From: Aselliscus stoliczkanus
Lineage: Eukaryota > Chordata > Mammalia > Chiroptera > Hipposideridae
DNA: 64,000 bases
NCBI GenBank assembly: GCA_033961575.1
Contig: CM066728.1
Location: 102,872,852-102,936,851 of the forward strand
Reading direction: 5' to 3'
Shown here: piece after piece, positions 36,655 to 46,379 of the stretch
Layout: the number at the start of each line of letters is the position of its first letter
How positions within the stretch are numbered: the first letter of the stretch is position 1
Notes under the pieces: generated by a model
Told to the model about the DNA's origin: nothing
Database searches by the model: none
Seen by the model: only the letters and a program-made list of their open reading frames with translations
Position numbers and translations under genes: made by a program

Positions 36655-36815
36655 AGTTTCCAATTTCAGATTCATCACTAGTTGCCAGATATGGGGCACA
36701 GCAAGGCTTCTGAGTATTTCTTTGGTCTTAAAATTGGGATAATGATGTTCCCTGTAAGGTGGCTGTGAAGAAACTGAAATGAGACAATGTGTGTAATTAT
36801 CTTGCCCTGGCCCTG
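36655..36815 (-). mobile_element. MIR relic in the last FBXL7 intron
   Basis: The reverse complement of MIR, including 'cttaaaattgggataatgat' and 'ctgaaatgagacaatgtgtg'. Confidence 0.6.
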
Positions 36816-37179
36816 GAAAGTTCCGAAAGCTCAGTCAAGATTAGTTCTCCCTTGCCATGGCCTGATGGCTCTCTGATCCAAAGAAGTGAGATATGAGAGA
36901 CAGGGCTTGGCCCTGACTTTGCTTTGGCAGAAGAGTTCTGGCTTGTGCTCACACATGGTTCAAGTCTACTTTTTATGGCCTCAGGCAGGGGTCTTAACTT
37001 TCTGCCTTAAGACTCCTTTATGACATGGGAATGAACAGCTGGCGTGTCTCCACTATAGGGAGACGGTGAGGATGCAATCAGAAAATGGATGCGGAGGTAC
37101 TCTGAGAATGCTGTGGGAAAGGCACATAGTTATTAGTGTAACAAGGTGACCATCGGGGGGTCTCGATGCCACCTCCTTG

Positions 37180-37835
37180 GTGAAGGAAGAACAATTGTGC
37201 CATCTGCATTATTATTCTAGCCCCTCAGCCTGTCTCCCTGCCCTACCCTCACCCCCTACCTTCTCCTCCTCACAGCTGCCAGAGAGATCCTGGAAAACAG
37301 AAATGCAATCACGTCACTCTGTTCAAAGCCTTCGGATAGCACCCATGTCACGCCAAGTGTAAAATCTAACATCTAAGGGGGACTCAAGGACCCCATGCTC
37401 TCTGACCCCATCTCTTCACCCTATTCCTCTGACCTCACTGGCCTTGCTGATTTACAGACACCTCAGATGCCCTCCTGGCTCCAGGGTCAGTGCACTGGAC
37501 AAGGCTCCACCCAGTGGCCCCATGGGCCTGCCCCCACTTTCTGAGGTCTCTGAGCACATGTCAGTTTATTGGACAATTCTTCCCTAATCACTCTGGATGA
37601 ACCAGGATTCCCTACCTGATTCACATTTATTTTCAGTTCTCTCTGTCACTTTGTGGTATTATATATTTATTTGTTCACTTTTGTAATTGCTGTCCTCACT
37701 CCGGAATGTTAGCTCCTGGAAAAAGGACTCTGGGCTCTTCACTGCTGTATCTCTCATACCTGGTTCACAGCTGGTGCTCAGGAAGAATCTGTTGAATTCG
37801 TGAATGAATGAGTGAATGAATGATTTATAGAATGA
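37180..37835 (+). mobile_element. L2 LINE in the last FBXL7 intron
   Basis: Continuous L2 3' sequence: 'aatcacgtcactctgttcaa', 'ccccatgctctctgacccca', 'gaatgttagctcctggaaaa' and 'ggtgctcaggaagaatctgt', ending with GAAT repeats. Confidence 0.8.
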
Positions 37836-38004
37836 ATACAGTCTTCTATAGGGCGATCAGGTAAGATAATCCAGCTTTGAACATTTGAATGTCCTCAGGA
37901 CTTCAATGCTGGCTGATGCATATCTACATCAAAAACAGCTGCCTATTTTATAGTTAATTATAATGCCTTTCATTTGTGTTGAATTATGGAGATTACAAAG
38001 TGCT

Positions 38005-38090
38005 TCTATAAACATTTTCTTACCTGATTCTTAAAACAATCTATTTTACAGATAAGGAAATTCCTGCTCAGGAAGATATCCTTAGATGCC
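38005..38090 (+). mobile_element. MIR fragment
   Basis: 'attcttaaaacaatctattt', 'tacagataaggaaattcctg' and 'ctcaggaaga' follow the MIR centre. Confidence 0.55.
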
Positions 38091-38899
38091 TCGCTAAACA
38101 CTTTCTAATCCCTCTTCCCCCAAGAATACGTGTGTGTATAAATTATATATATTTACACTGTATATTGTATAATAATTAAATATTTATATATAATGTATGA
38201 AACACTCATTTCATTGTACATTTACATTCACTATATATTACTATGTAAATGTGCACAGTAGATTTTTAGCATGTAAATATAAATAATTAATATGCATAGC
38301 CAATATATATTATATAAGTAAATGCATATGTATACATAGCTCAATCCATTACAGAGGCTATATCTATATTTTCCGTTTTCTCTCTGCTGTTTCCTAATCC
38401 CTCTGGTAGGTCTAACGCCAGGTGCCTCACCTTGGGCAACTCGGTGCCTTGCTGCCCACATAATACTCAACGCTTCCAAACAGCCACATAATAGTGCTAA
38501 CAGGGACTTTCCTCCCACCACTTGGCAGGCTGCCAAGGAAACTCATGTAAAATTCAGGTCCTGGGAATAATGGGGTTCAAAAGCCACGTGCTACCAAGTC
38601 AAAGAATTTCTGGAAGGAGTAAAGTGTACAAGACAACACTGGAGAACAAAGATGCAACTTGTCAGAGGCTGCCCAAGCTGCTCCAGTGGTTTTGGGGTCA
38701 GTGGTTGACACCCCTCAACTTTAGCTTTAAAATTTTCCTGTGTTTTGAGTTTCTTTTTTTAGGGTGACTGTAATCCTACTTATACTGACTTTATATGTCC
38801 ACAGTAGTGGTTGGCCATCTCTGATGCCTGTGAAGGCACTTTGTTTTTAAAGAGTATATGACAAACTTTGTTCCTAAGCTCTTAGTTTCAGTTTAAGAT

Positions 38900-38920
38900 A
38901 CACACACACACACACACACA
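38900..38920. repeat. (CA)n microsatellite
   Basis: About 10 CA units in the FBXL7 intron. Confidence 0.9.
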
Positions 38921-39189
38921 GAGCAAAATCTGTTGCCCTCCAGGAAAGATACTATATTTGGTCCAAGGAAATATATGCCTTGTTTTTAATAATGAGTCCC
39001 AAATATAATGAGTTTAGCTCAGTTTTGGGAAGGAAACTATTTTGATATGCTTATACTGCTTTAGATCAATAATTTTTAATTTTAGCTTTAGCCTGAATTC
39101 TTACCAATTTGCTGTTTGGGTAGAAAAAGAAAACTGGTTCACGGCTCAGTAGGTAACATCTATGGCTAGTCCATGCATTCGTACGTTAT

Positions 39190-39320
39190 AACATAGAGAG
39201 AACCTTAGAAATCATCTGATTTAACCTTCATTTTTAAAAGATGAGACACCTCGGGCTCAGTGTGATTATGGGACCTGTACAACCAGACCAGGGCAAAGAT
39301 TCTCCTAACCCAAGGCTTCA
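39190..39320 (+). mobile_element. Ancient SINE-like relic
   Basis: 'agaaccttagaaatcatctg', 'atttaaccttcatttttaaa' and 'agatgagacacctcgggctc' resemble an old mammalian MIR-related family whose name I cannot fix by eye. Confidence 0.4.
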
Positions 39321-40404
39321 GTTATAGGAGGGGTGGTGAGACAAGACTAGGTTGTGGCATGCAATTCATGAACCGCACATGAGATTTATGGTAAATATGG
39401 GTACATCAACAGAAGTGAACATTTAGACACTGGGAACTCACAATTCCTGGAGGTGGTGACATCAATAAAGGGATTCTTGAAAGACAGAAGCAATCTGGAT
39501 ACATAGATATGGAGCCCAGGTAATAGAGAGACAAGAAAGCATGGGCCTGGGGTGGGGTGGGGTGGAGTGAGGACTGTCCATAGGGTAGAACACAGGGTGT
39601 CTGAGAGGACTTAATGGAAACTAAGAGAGGAATGTTCTGTTGGGATCAGATCATGGGGTGGGGGGTGCTACCTTAATATTCAGGGTAAGGAGATATGGGT
39701 TGAACATATCTGTTTGTTTTTTTTTCTTCAATTGATTCCAGATTTGGTTCAGCTTTCACAAATATGCTCTTCATATCTTCATGATGAGGTTGATATGGAT
39801 GTAAGGAAAACAGTTAGAGAAGCATGCACTCATGTAGACAGGTAGAGGAGAGGGGAACTGAAGACCCTGGGGAAATAGACTCTCACAGGAGGTGGCGATG
39901 ACAAATGCACCCTTAGGCCTTAAGGCTTGTTGGGGTTTTCAAGTCCCTCTACCTGACACCCCTCCCCCGGCCCCAAAATAACTGAAATTCTGTGCTCTTG
40001 ACTTAAGAGTTCCAGATTCCCCTTGTTTTAGTCTCTATGTACACAGGTCACAGGGGTGTGTTGGGAGACATGCGAGGAAGCTACTGAAATATATAGTTGG
40101 ACCTGCAAATTACCCAGGTTGTCATAGAGGAAAGGCATCAAAGCTTACATAATCATTAGTGAAGGGGCTAAGCAGGATCCACTCACTCCGGCTAGAAGGC
40201 CAGGAATTTCCATTCCCAAATAGACAAAGTAGTTTTTGCATTTCTGAATTTCAACAACGTTCCAAAAGAGAGGGCACAATTACTTGCCGCCTATATTAAG
40301 GGTGCATGGAGAGAGTGCCTTTCACGAAGAAGGGAATTCCAAAAATAAATCATTGTCAAATTGGAGAAAGGAAAAGAAAATGAGGTGTTTATAAAAGTGG
40401 CCTA

Positions 40405-40560
40405 CAATGCACAGAATCTTAGAATGTTAAAGAATCCAATCCCTTGCCTTTTTTTTTTTTTTTAAACTCAAGAGGAAACACATCTAGAGAAAGCTGTGAA
40501 CTGTCCCAAATCACAAAGTTTTGAAACTAGTTTCCACCACATCACAAAGCTTTCTCTTTC
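40405..40560 (+). mobile_element. Ancient SINE-like relic with T-tract
   Basis: Same family as the relic at 39190: 'cagaatcttagaatgttaaa' and 'gaatccaatcccttgccttt', then 'aagaggaaacacatctagag' and a degraded cacaaagtt end. A later poly-T tract sits inside. Confidence 0.4.
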
Positions 40561-41721
40561 CAGAATTCCTTGGAGGAAAAATGTAAGAAAGCCCCTGCGT
40601 TTCCTGCTTCTTTATGCCAATGGCTGCTCACGACTGAACATACGGCTTCTATGGTTTTGTACTGAAGCCAACTGAAGGAGGGGAGCAAAGAGTTGCTTTC
40701 CAGCAAGGGAAAGAATCTGCAAAAAATAATTGACTGTCATCTGAAATATTTTCAGATGTCGGCTTTCAAAAGGGAGAGCAAGCTGAGAGAGCTGGCTTGT
40801 TCCCTCAGGTTCGGTTGGAGGGTATCATTTACCTCAGATGCTTGTAAATCCCAAATTTTGTCTATGTGCCCGTCACAGTGGTTTCTCCTTCTTGACCCCT
40901 CCCCAGCAACCCCTGAGGTTGTGGCTCATGCTGTTCATTTCTGTAACTCCCTGATGCATCTTACACATTTCAGCCTCTCGAATGTTCGTCTTTGGACTGG
41001 GCAGCAGATGAGATAAAGAGAGGCTGTTAGTCTGGCCGGATCCACGTCTGGCGCCAAAGTGTGAGTCTGGGTTTTAATCCTTCCTGCCTCAGAGAGGTTT
41101 TTTGAGCAAAGCAGCCATGCTGGGATTTCCCTCAATTTTCAAAAGAACTAACGGCTCCATTCAATAAGCCTTACTGTTGCACTATGTAATTGAGAATTTT
41201 GCTTAAAAAAAGATACGAAATCAACCCACACTGAGGAGAGCAGGGGTGAAATATAAATAGATACTTGGCCATGATCGATTTTCCCCAGTGTCTGCAAAGC
41301 ACCCCGCAGCACAGCTCTCAGGCTCTGTGGAACCATGACAATTGGAAGTCAGGGTGGGTTCCACACTCCCTGTGCTAGAGTGAGATACCTGGTTCCTATT
41401 TACCTATAGATTAGCTATGATTGCTCTGATAGCTGTGACAGCTATGGGAGGAAAGACATTTCAAAGTCATGCTAACTTGAACCGCCAAAGGTACCTCTAG
41501 TTCCTCTAAGAAGGTGACATTTGATGAAAGGGATACCTCTGGCCTCTAGCGTCCCAGTTATTACATAGAGACAGTTACTCTGGAAGTCAGCCTGCCTCCC
41601 ACCCACCCTCCATCTCTAGTGGCTGTCCAGAAGGGACCCCTCGGGAGGTGGACATGCCGTCCACTTCTTTGGGCTGCTGCCCTGGGAAGGCCCCACTGAT
41701 GGGCGGTCCGTTGCCCATTAC

Positions 41722-42333
41722 CTGACACATCCAGGTGCTCCAGGTTAGGGCAGAGGGACACCACGTCAAAGACGGCCTCGTTGGAGATATTGTAACAGCC
41801 CGAGACTTCCAGCCGCCGCAGCTCCGGGCAGCACTGGGCAATGGTGTAAAGCCCCCTGTCTGTGAGCCGCCGGCAGCCACTGACAGTCACGGTTTCCAGC
41901 ATGAGACAGACGTTGGGTGTGTCCTGGCAGAGCCTGCGCGTCAGCACCTTGAGGGCGCGGTCCACGTTGATGGTCTCGCCCGTCAGGCGGATAGTCCTCC
42001 AGAGCCGCGGGTCCCAGGCCAGGTTGTACCAGCGGCGGCACACGCGGGCGCAGCGGCAGAGCTGGTTGGTGGGCAGGAAGGAGAAGATCTGCACCATGGA
42101 GTGGTCCGGGAGCCGCTCGATGCTGGCCTGCTCCTTCTGGGGCCTGGAGGCGAGCCGGATCAGCGGGTGCGTGAGTCGGGTGGGCGGCGGGGAGTGGACC
42201 ATGGCCACGGTCTCCCCGGTGATGGAAGACGAGGAGGTGGACGAGCCCCTTCCATTCTGAAATCCGGGCAGGTTCGGGGGACATATCAGGGCTGGGCTGG
42301 GCGTGCTCAGGGTGCGCATGCTCAGGTCGGAGT
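41722..42333 (-). CDS. FBXL7: FBXL7 penultimate coding exon (F-box exon), residues ~43-247
   Basis: This exon encodes the central part of F-box/LRR-repeat protein 7, the substrate-recognition subunit of an SCF (SKP1-CUL1-F-box) ubiquitin ligase; the family literature links it to turnover of Aurora A and survivin. Read on the minus strand it opens after an acceptor (pyrimidine tract, then ttggcag at 42334-42340) and ends in a GTAATG donor at 41716-41721. It starts at codon position 2 and ends at position 1, so its 612 bp give 203 whole codons plus two split ones. A Ser/Pro-rich low-complexity stretch (residues ~44-110) precedes the F-box (~111-157, about 41990-42130; core IERLPDHSMVQIFSFL, then CRRWYNLAWDPRLW). 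Two leucine-rich repeats follow (LTDRGLYTIAQCCPEL, ISNEAVFDVVSLCPNL), and a third is split by the intron. An apparent upstream start is only a TTG inside the acceptor. As I recall the human protein, the sequence is nearly identical. Base composition is much more GC- and CpG-rich than the flanks. Confidence 0.97.
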
Positions 42334-42512
42334 CTGCCAAAGGACAGAGAGCAAAGGGTTACTAGGGCTCGGGGATCCTCCCCAGCGCGGGGTGACACTC
42401 TCGTTCCACTGACACCCATCCTGGGCACAACCTGCCGAACGCACCTCCGGGAGCAGAAGCTCACGCAAGTTTCACCGGCTGCGGACAGGGGCTCACCCTC
42501 CATCCTCTACAC

Positions 42513-42735
42513 CAGGGGCGGGAGAACGTTTGCGTAAAGGGCCAGATATGAAATATTGGAGGCACTGCAGGCCAGATGGGCCCTGTCTCTGCTGCAATTA
42601 CTCAACCCTGCTGTTGTGCAAAACGCTGCCATAAACAATATGTAAACGAACAGGCGTGGTAATTTTCAATAAAATTTGTTTTATAGGAACAAACCAGCTG
42701 GATTTGGCCTGAGGGCCACAGTTTGCTGACCCCTG
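42513..42735 (-). mobile_element. hAT-Charlie-like MITE close to the FBXL7 F-box exon
   Basis: A 223-bp element with inverted ends caggggcgggagaacgttt and acagtttgctgacccctg. The interior reads aaagggccagatatgaaa ... ggatttggcctgagggcc. It is flanked by ctctacac and atctacat (6 of 8 matching), the 8-bp size expected for hAT. It lies 180 bp upstream of the exon in transcription order. Confidence 0.78.
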
Positions 42736-43258
42736 ATCTACATTAATGGTGATTATCTAAAGGGCACAACTTCAGAGTTTCATTATTTCTATTCTGGGAG
42801 GAAACTTCATATATTATTAACACAAGCTGATTTAATTTCCTAATTGCATTTCCGTTAGGTGGAAAATACGCCTCATTTACAAATGTGGAGAACGAGTTTC
42901 AGAAAGGAAGTTGGGCAGGCGGATGGGTTCGCTGCCCTTCCATCACCTAACCCCTAGCATCCAGTCCCCTGTCTTGTGATAACAGTACCCCAAACTCTGG
43001 GGCCCGGGTCTGGGGATCACCCTGCTTCTGTTACGTTTTAGATGGTACTTCCAGGCCTTGAATAACTGTGACAATATTTATTTTTCATTCTTATTAGCAA
43101 CCCCTTCCATTTGCTTTTAAATAATGTGAATCATATTCTGTTCTTTGAAGCCGCACAGTCACTTGATGAGGGCACAGTGGTTTTTAAGTTTATGAGGGAT
43201 TAAATTCTTCAGAATACTGCCTTAAGGAATCTTCCCATTTCATATCCCTCCCATCTAG

Positions 43259-43296
<38 letters not shown>
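43259..43296. repeat. (AT)n microsatellite
   Basis: About 19 AT units; the start of a ~250-bp AT-rich unstable tract. Confidence 0.9.
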
Positions 43297-43300
<4 letters not shown>

Positions 43301-43389
43301 ATGAATTTATTCTCTATAAGTATATGTTATATATTTAACATATATAGGATATACTTATCTAGGAAGACATTTATTCTCTCTAAATATGT

Positions 43390-43453
43390 TTATATATTTT
43401 ATATATTTAATGCACATATTTATATATACATATATTTATATATACATATATTT

Positions 43454-43510
<57 letters not shown>
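43390..43510. repeat. Compound (AT)n-(GA)n microsatellite
   Basis: An imperfect TATA/CATA tract passes directly into uninterrupted GA units (about 43485-43510). The Tyr/Ile-rich frames here are artefacts. Confidence 0.92.
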
Positions 43511-43511
<1 letters not shown>

Positions 43512-43839
43512 CAAAGAAAGACAGAAAGAGACAAAGAGCCAGAGAGTATTTATCTCCAAAATACAAATTTCTCTGTGAAATTGTGAGTTGGGCTAGATGA
43601 TTTCTAAGTCATTTCCAGCTCTAATTATAGCTGTAAAGACATACAAAAATTTTATCCTTGTGTGCTTTTCCATGTTTCATACCCTGGGAATTTTCAAACA
43701 CTGGTGTTTTCAAAGGACTTCTAGTAATAACATACAACGCAAGAAATTCTGACACCTACATCTCTATTTAGTGTCTGTGTGCAGTTTTCTTACCCATATA
43801 TTTTTCGTACTGCAATAATTTTTTTCTTTTAATTTACAT

Positions 43840-44640
43840 CTTTATAATCTAACACTGTCCTTCACATATCCACAACTTTGCTCATGAGCATCTTTGAATC
43901 CTTATCTGCCCCATCTGCCCCTCCTCCCTCCTCCGCCCCTCCCCCAGTCCCTAGCCTCTCTCTCCTTCCCCCCACCCCGCCACAGGGGGCCTTCTCTGCT
44001 CCTTGAAATACAAACACCTTTTATGACTGAGTGTGAATGCCACCTCCTGTAAGAATATTTTCCTGTTGTCTCTGAGATATAATTAATTCCTTCCCTTTTG
44101 AAATCCCCACCATTTGTTATCACTTATGAATTGATCTTTCCCTAATGTGCCTGATTGTATTATTTTTCTCAATTTCGCATCCCTCCCTGTATCCCCACAT
44201 CCTTTATCATGTGACTGTGTAGTTCCTTGGTGTAGTGACTTTGGGCTTGGCCACATGACTGGCTTTGGCCAATGAATGCTAGTGGATGCAATGTGGTTGG
44301 GCTTGCCCTCTGGTGCTTCTTTATCACCATGAAAGGAACAGTGCTGCACAGTCCACTGATTGCAGGATTATGAGAGGCCCGTGGACCTGGCAGAACTGGC
44401 CCCAACCTGCAGCTGAGAGCCAAGCTCAACCAAGCCCAGCTGTGGTCAAGCAATTCCCAGATGAGCTACACATGTGTGAGCTGAAATAGACTTGGGGAAT
44501 GATTTGTTACACAGTATTACTGCCTTCTGTTACACTAAAAACTCCTTTGCGACAAGGATTAAGGCATTTTCTTATGTGTGTCCTGGCAGCAACTGATATG
44601 GTTTATGGTACATAGTAGGTGGGCTTAAATGTCTTGAATT
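43840..44640 (+). mobile_element. L2 3' region split by an LTR-like insert
   Basis: L2-like text at 43840-44170 resumes at about 44520-44640 with 'ctcctttgcgacaaggatta' and 'tatggtacatagtaggtggg'. An LTR-like sequence lies between. Confidence 0.55.
44180..44520 (+). mobile_element. Old LTR-like insert (MLT/ERVL type)
   Basis: 'ggcttggccacatgactggc', 'tttggccaatgaatgctagt', 'cttgccctctggtgcttctt' and the ending 'ggggaatgatttgttacaca' follow a familiar mammalian LTR. The subfamily is not determined. Confidence 0.5.
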
Positions 44641-44644
44641 GGGT

Positions 44645-45630
44645 AAAATACTTATATGTTTAAAAACTAATAATTTCTAGCTTGACATATACTTTTCTAT
44701 CCCAGGAGGTAACATGCTACAGTTTAAATCATCCATAAGAAAAGAAATATATACTTCTCACTTTTGTAACCAGCTAAATAGTAAATTTCAAAGGAAAACC
44801 TTAAATGTAAGCCAACTAGGATTTCAACACTGCCACCCAAGCTCCCACGGTTCTAACCTTAATCATCGCGTGAACGCTGGGAAATGCCTCTGACGCTGGA
44901 TTTTCCCTAGGCAGGGGACAACTTGTTTTGAGCCAGGAGGAAAGGGCAATCCCTGGCTTTTAGCTCTGACATTCTGGCTGTGGTGAGCACTCAGAAATCT
45001 CCCTCCTGCCTTTATAGGTTCTATTCATCTTCAAAGAAATACAACTAACAGTGCTCTGGGGAGACCAGCACAGTTTGAGCTCCACCCCTGAGGGATGAGA
45101 AATACGGGGAAGGAGATGGAGGGGATTGGGGGTTGGCCGTGGCTGCCCAGAAGCTGCGTCTTTAAGGGATTCACTTTTCTTCACTGATACTATCAGCATT
45201 GAGGAGGATAACAGGAGTGCAGAGCGCTGCTGAGCACTTAATAATGCTTTCCATTTTTTTTTTTTTACCAATAATCGTAGCTGAGTGGTAACAGGATTCA
45301 TACTCAGATAGAGACAGCAGCCTTGCACGTCTGTGAGGACCATTCTTCCCTGGGGAGGATTGAGAAGTGTGGTCAGAGCACCCCTGCCCCGCCCTGTCCA
45401 GAGCTTAGCAGCAGGCATTCCGGAGCTGTGCCCTGCTCACCCAGGAGTCCAGGAGGCTTCGGCCAGGACAGCTGGCTGTCTCTTATGCCAGAGCCTACAC
45501 CAGGATTCTCTGCCTCCTTCCCATTATTCTTGCAGGTCAAGAACCTTAGGGTATTTTTGAAAGAATATAATTTATCATGATTGAATAAATACCACCTAAT
45601 AAGTAAAAAGATACTAAAGAATGATGAGTA
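44645..45630. other. Unassigned intronic sequence
   Basis: Nothing recognised. The 152-codon minus frame at 44960-45418 has no known domain and no splice-site support, and I consider it chance. Confidence 0.45.
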
Positions 45631-45631
45631 A

Positions 45632-45973
45632 TGCTGTGCTCTGAACGTTGCACCAGGCTTCCAATCCCTAGGTTGAAATCCTTACCCCCAGGTTGGTGGG
45701 ATTAGAAGGTGATTAGGTCATGAAGTTGGGGCCTTCACCAGTGGGATTAGTGCTCTGATAAAAGAGACCCCAGAGAGCTCCTGTCCCCTTCTGCCTTATG
45801 AGGACACAGTGAGAAGACAGCTGACCATGAGGAAATGGGTATCACCAGACCCAAGTCTGCCAGCACTTTGATCTTGGGCATCCCAGCCTCCAGATCTTTG
45901 AGAAATAAATGTGGTGTTTATAAGTTACCCAATTTGTGGTATTTTGCTGTAACAGCCCGAATGGACTAAGACA
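45632..45973 (+). mobile_element. Solo MaLR LTR (MST-like), 342 bp
   Basis: It begins tgctgtgctctgaacgttg, contains ggtgattaggtcatgaag, ataaaagagaccccagag and ccagcctccagatctttg, and ends gaatggactaagaca. The perfect 5-bp target duplication agtaa is at 45627-45631 and 45974-45978, the size expected for ERVL-MaLR elements. A poly(A) signal aataaa sits in its 3' third. Confidence 0.88.
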
Positions 45974-46019
45974 AGTAACAATGAGAGCTATGCTTACCTA
46001 GAAGTTGTCACAAAATATC

Positions 46020-46170
46020 TTTTCTTGATATTTTCCCAAACATATAGTATATATATTTATATAAATATATGAATGTAATATATGTAGTATATATGTATAT
46101 TATACATACTTAGCATATATATTTATATATGCATATAAATATACATTTTCCCCCAAATCCTCACACATGT

Positions 46171-46218
<48 letters not shown>

Positions 46219-46225
46219 TTATTTT
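46020..46225. repeat. AT-rich tract ending in (CA)n microsatellite
   Basis: An imperfect TATA repeat is followed by about 18 CA units at 46174-46210. Confidence 0.92.
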
Positions 46226-46227
46226 TT

Positions 46228-46377
46228 TTAAATTTTTTTTTTTGGCTGAGACATCCTGCCACCTGTTGGCAGCTTAGCAGCAGCTCAGCTCAGGCTGGGC
46301 ATCGAACTGCTGTTGCTCAGAGCTCAGCTCGCACTCTTGAGCTAGCTCTTAACCAACTGAGCCACTTGGCTGGCCCT
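46228..46377 (-). mobile_element. tRNA-derived SINE, second family, antisense
   Basis: Same family and orientation as 5681-5837. Poly-T is followed by gctgagacatcctgccacc and, at the far end, ccacttggctggccc. A cacatatattt-like repeat occurs on both sides. It inserted beside the CA repeat. Confidence 0.82.
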
Positions 46378-46379
46378 GC

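Larger units (their letters stand above)
36437..41721 (-). other. FBXL7: FBXL7 last intron
   Basis: A 5285-bp phase-1 intron between the F-box exon and the terminal exon. The donor is GTAATG at the 41721 end and the acceptor TTTATGTAG at the 36437 end, both read on the minus strand. It contains old repeats only: an L2 (about 37180-37835), MIR pieces (36655-36815, 38005-38090), two SINE-like relics (39190-39320, 40405-40560) and a short CA microsatellite. I recognise nothing coding in the remaining sequence (about 38100-39190 and 39320-41720). Confidence 0.93.
42745..43840. other. Unassigned intronic sequence with AT/GA microsatellites
   Basis: 42860-42910 resembles a MIR scrap (catttacaaatgtggagaac). 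The rest is AT-rich with the microsatellites listed separately. Confidence 0.45.

Noticed and set aside
42334..42340. Apparent start codon for the F-box exon in the intron
   Set aside because: The codon is TTG within the ttggcag acceptor. The true N-terminus lies on upstream exons outside the window.
41735..42503. Long frames of 225-245 codons on both strands over the F-box exon
   Set aside because: They are alternative frames of the FBXL7 exon, crossing its splice sites and lacking any recognisable domain.
43295..43586. Tyr/Ile and Arg/Glu-rich frames
   Set aside because: Translations of AT and GA microsatellites.
44960..45418. 152-codon minus-strand frame
   Set aside because: No domain, no coherent splice context and ordinary composition; probably chance.
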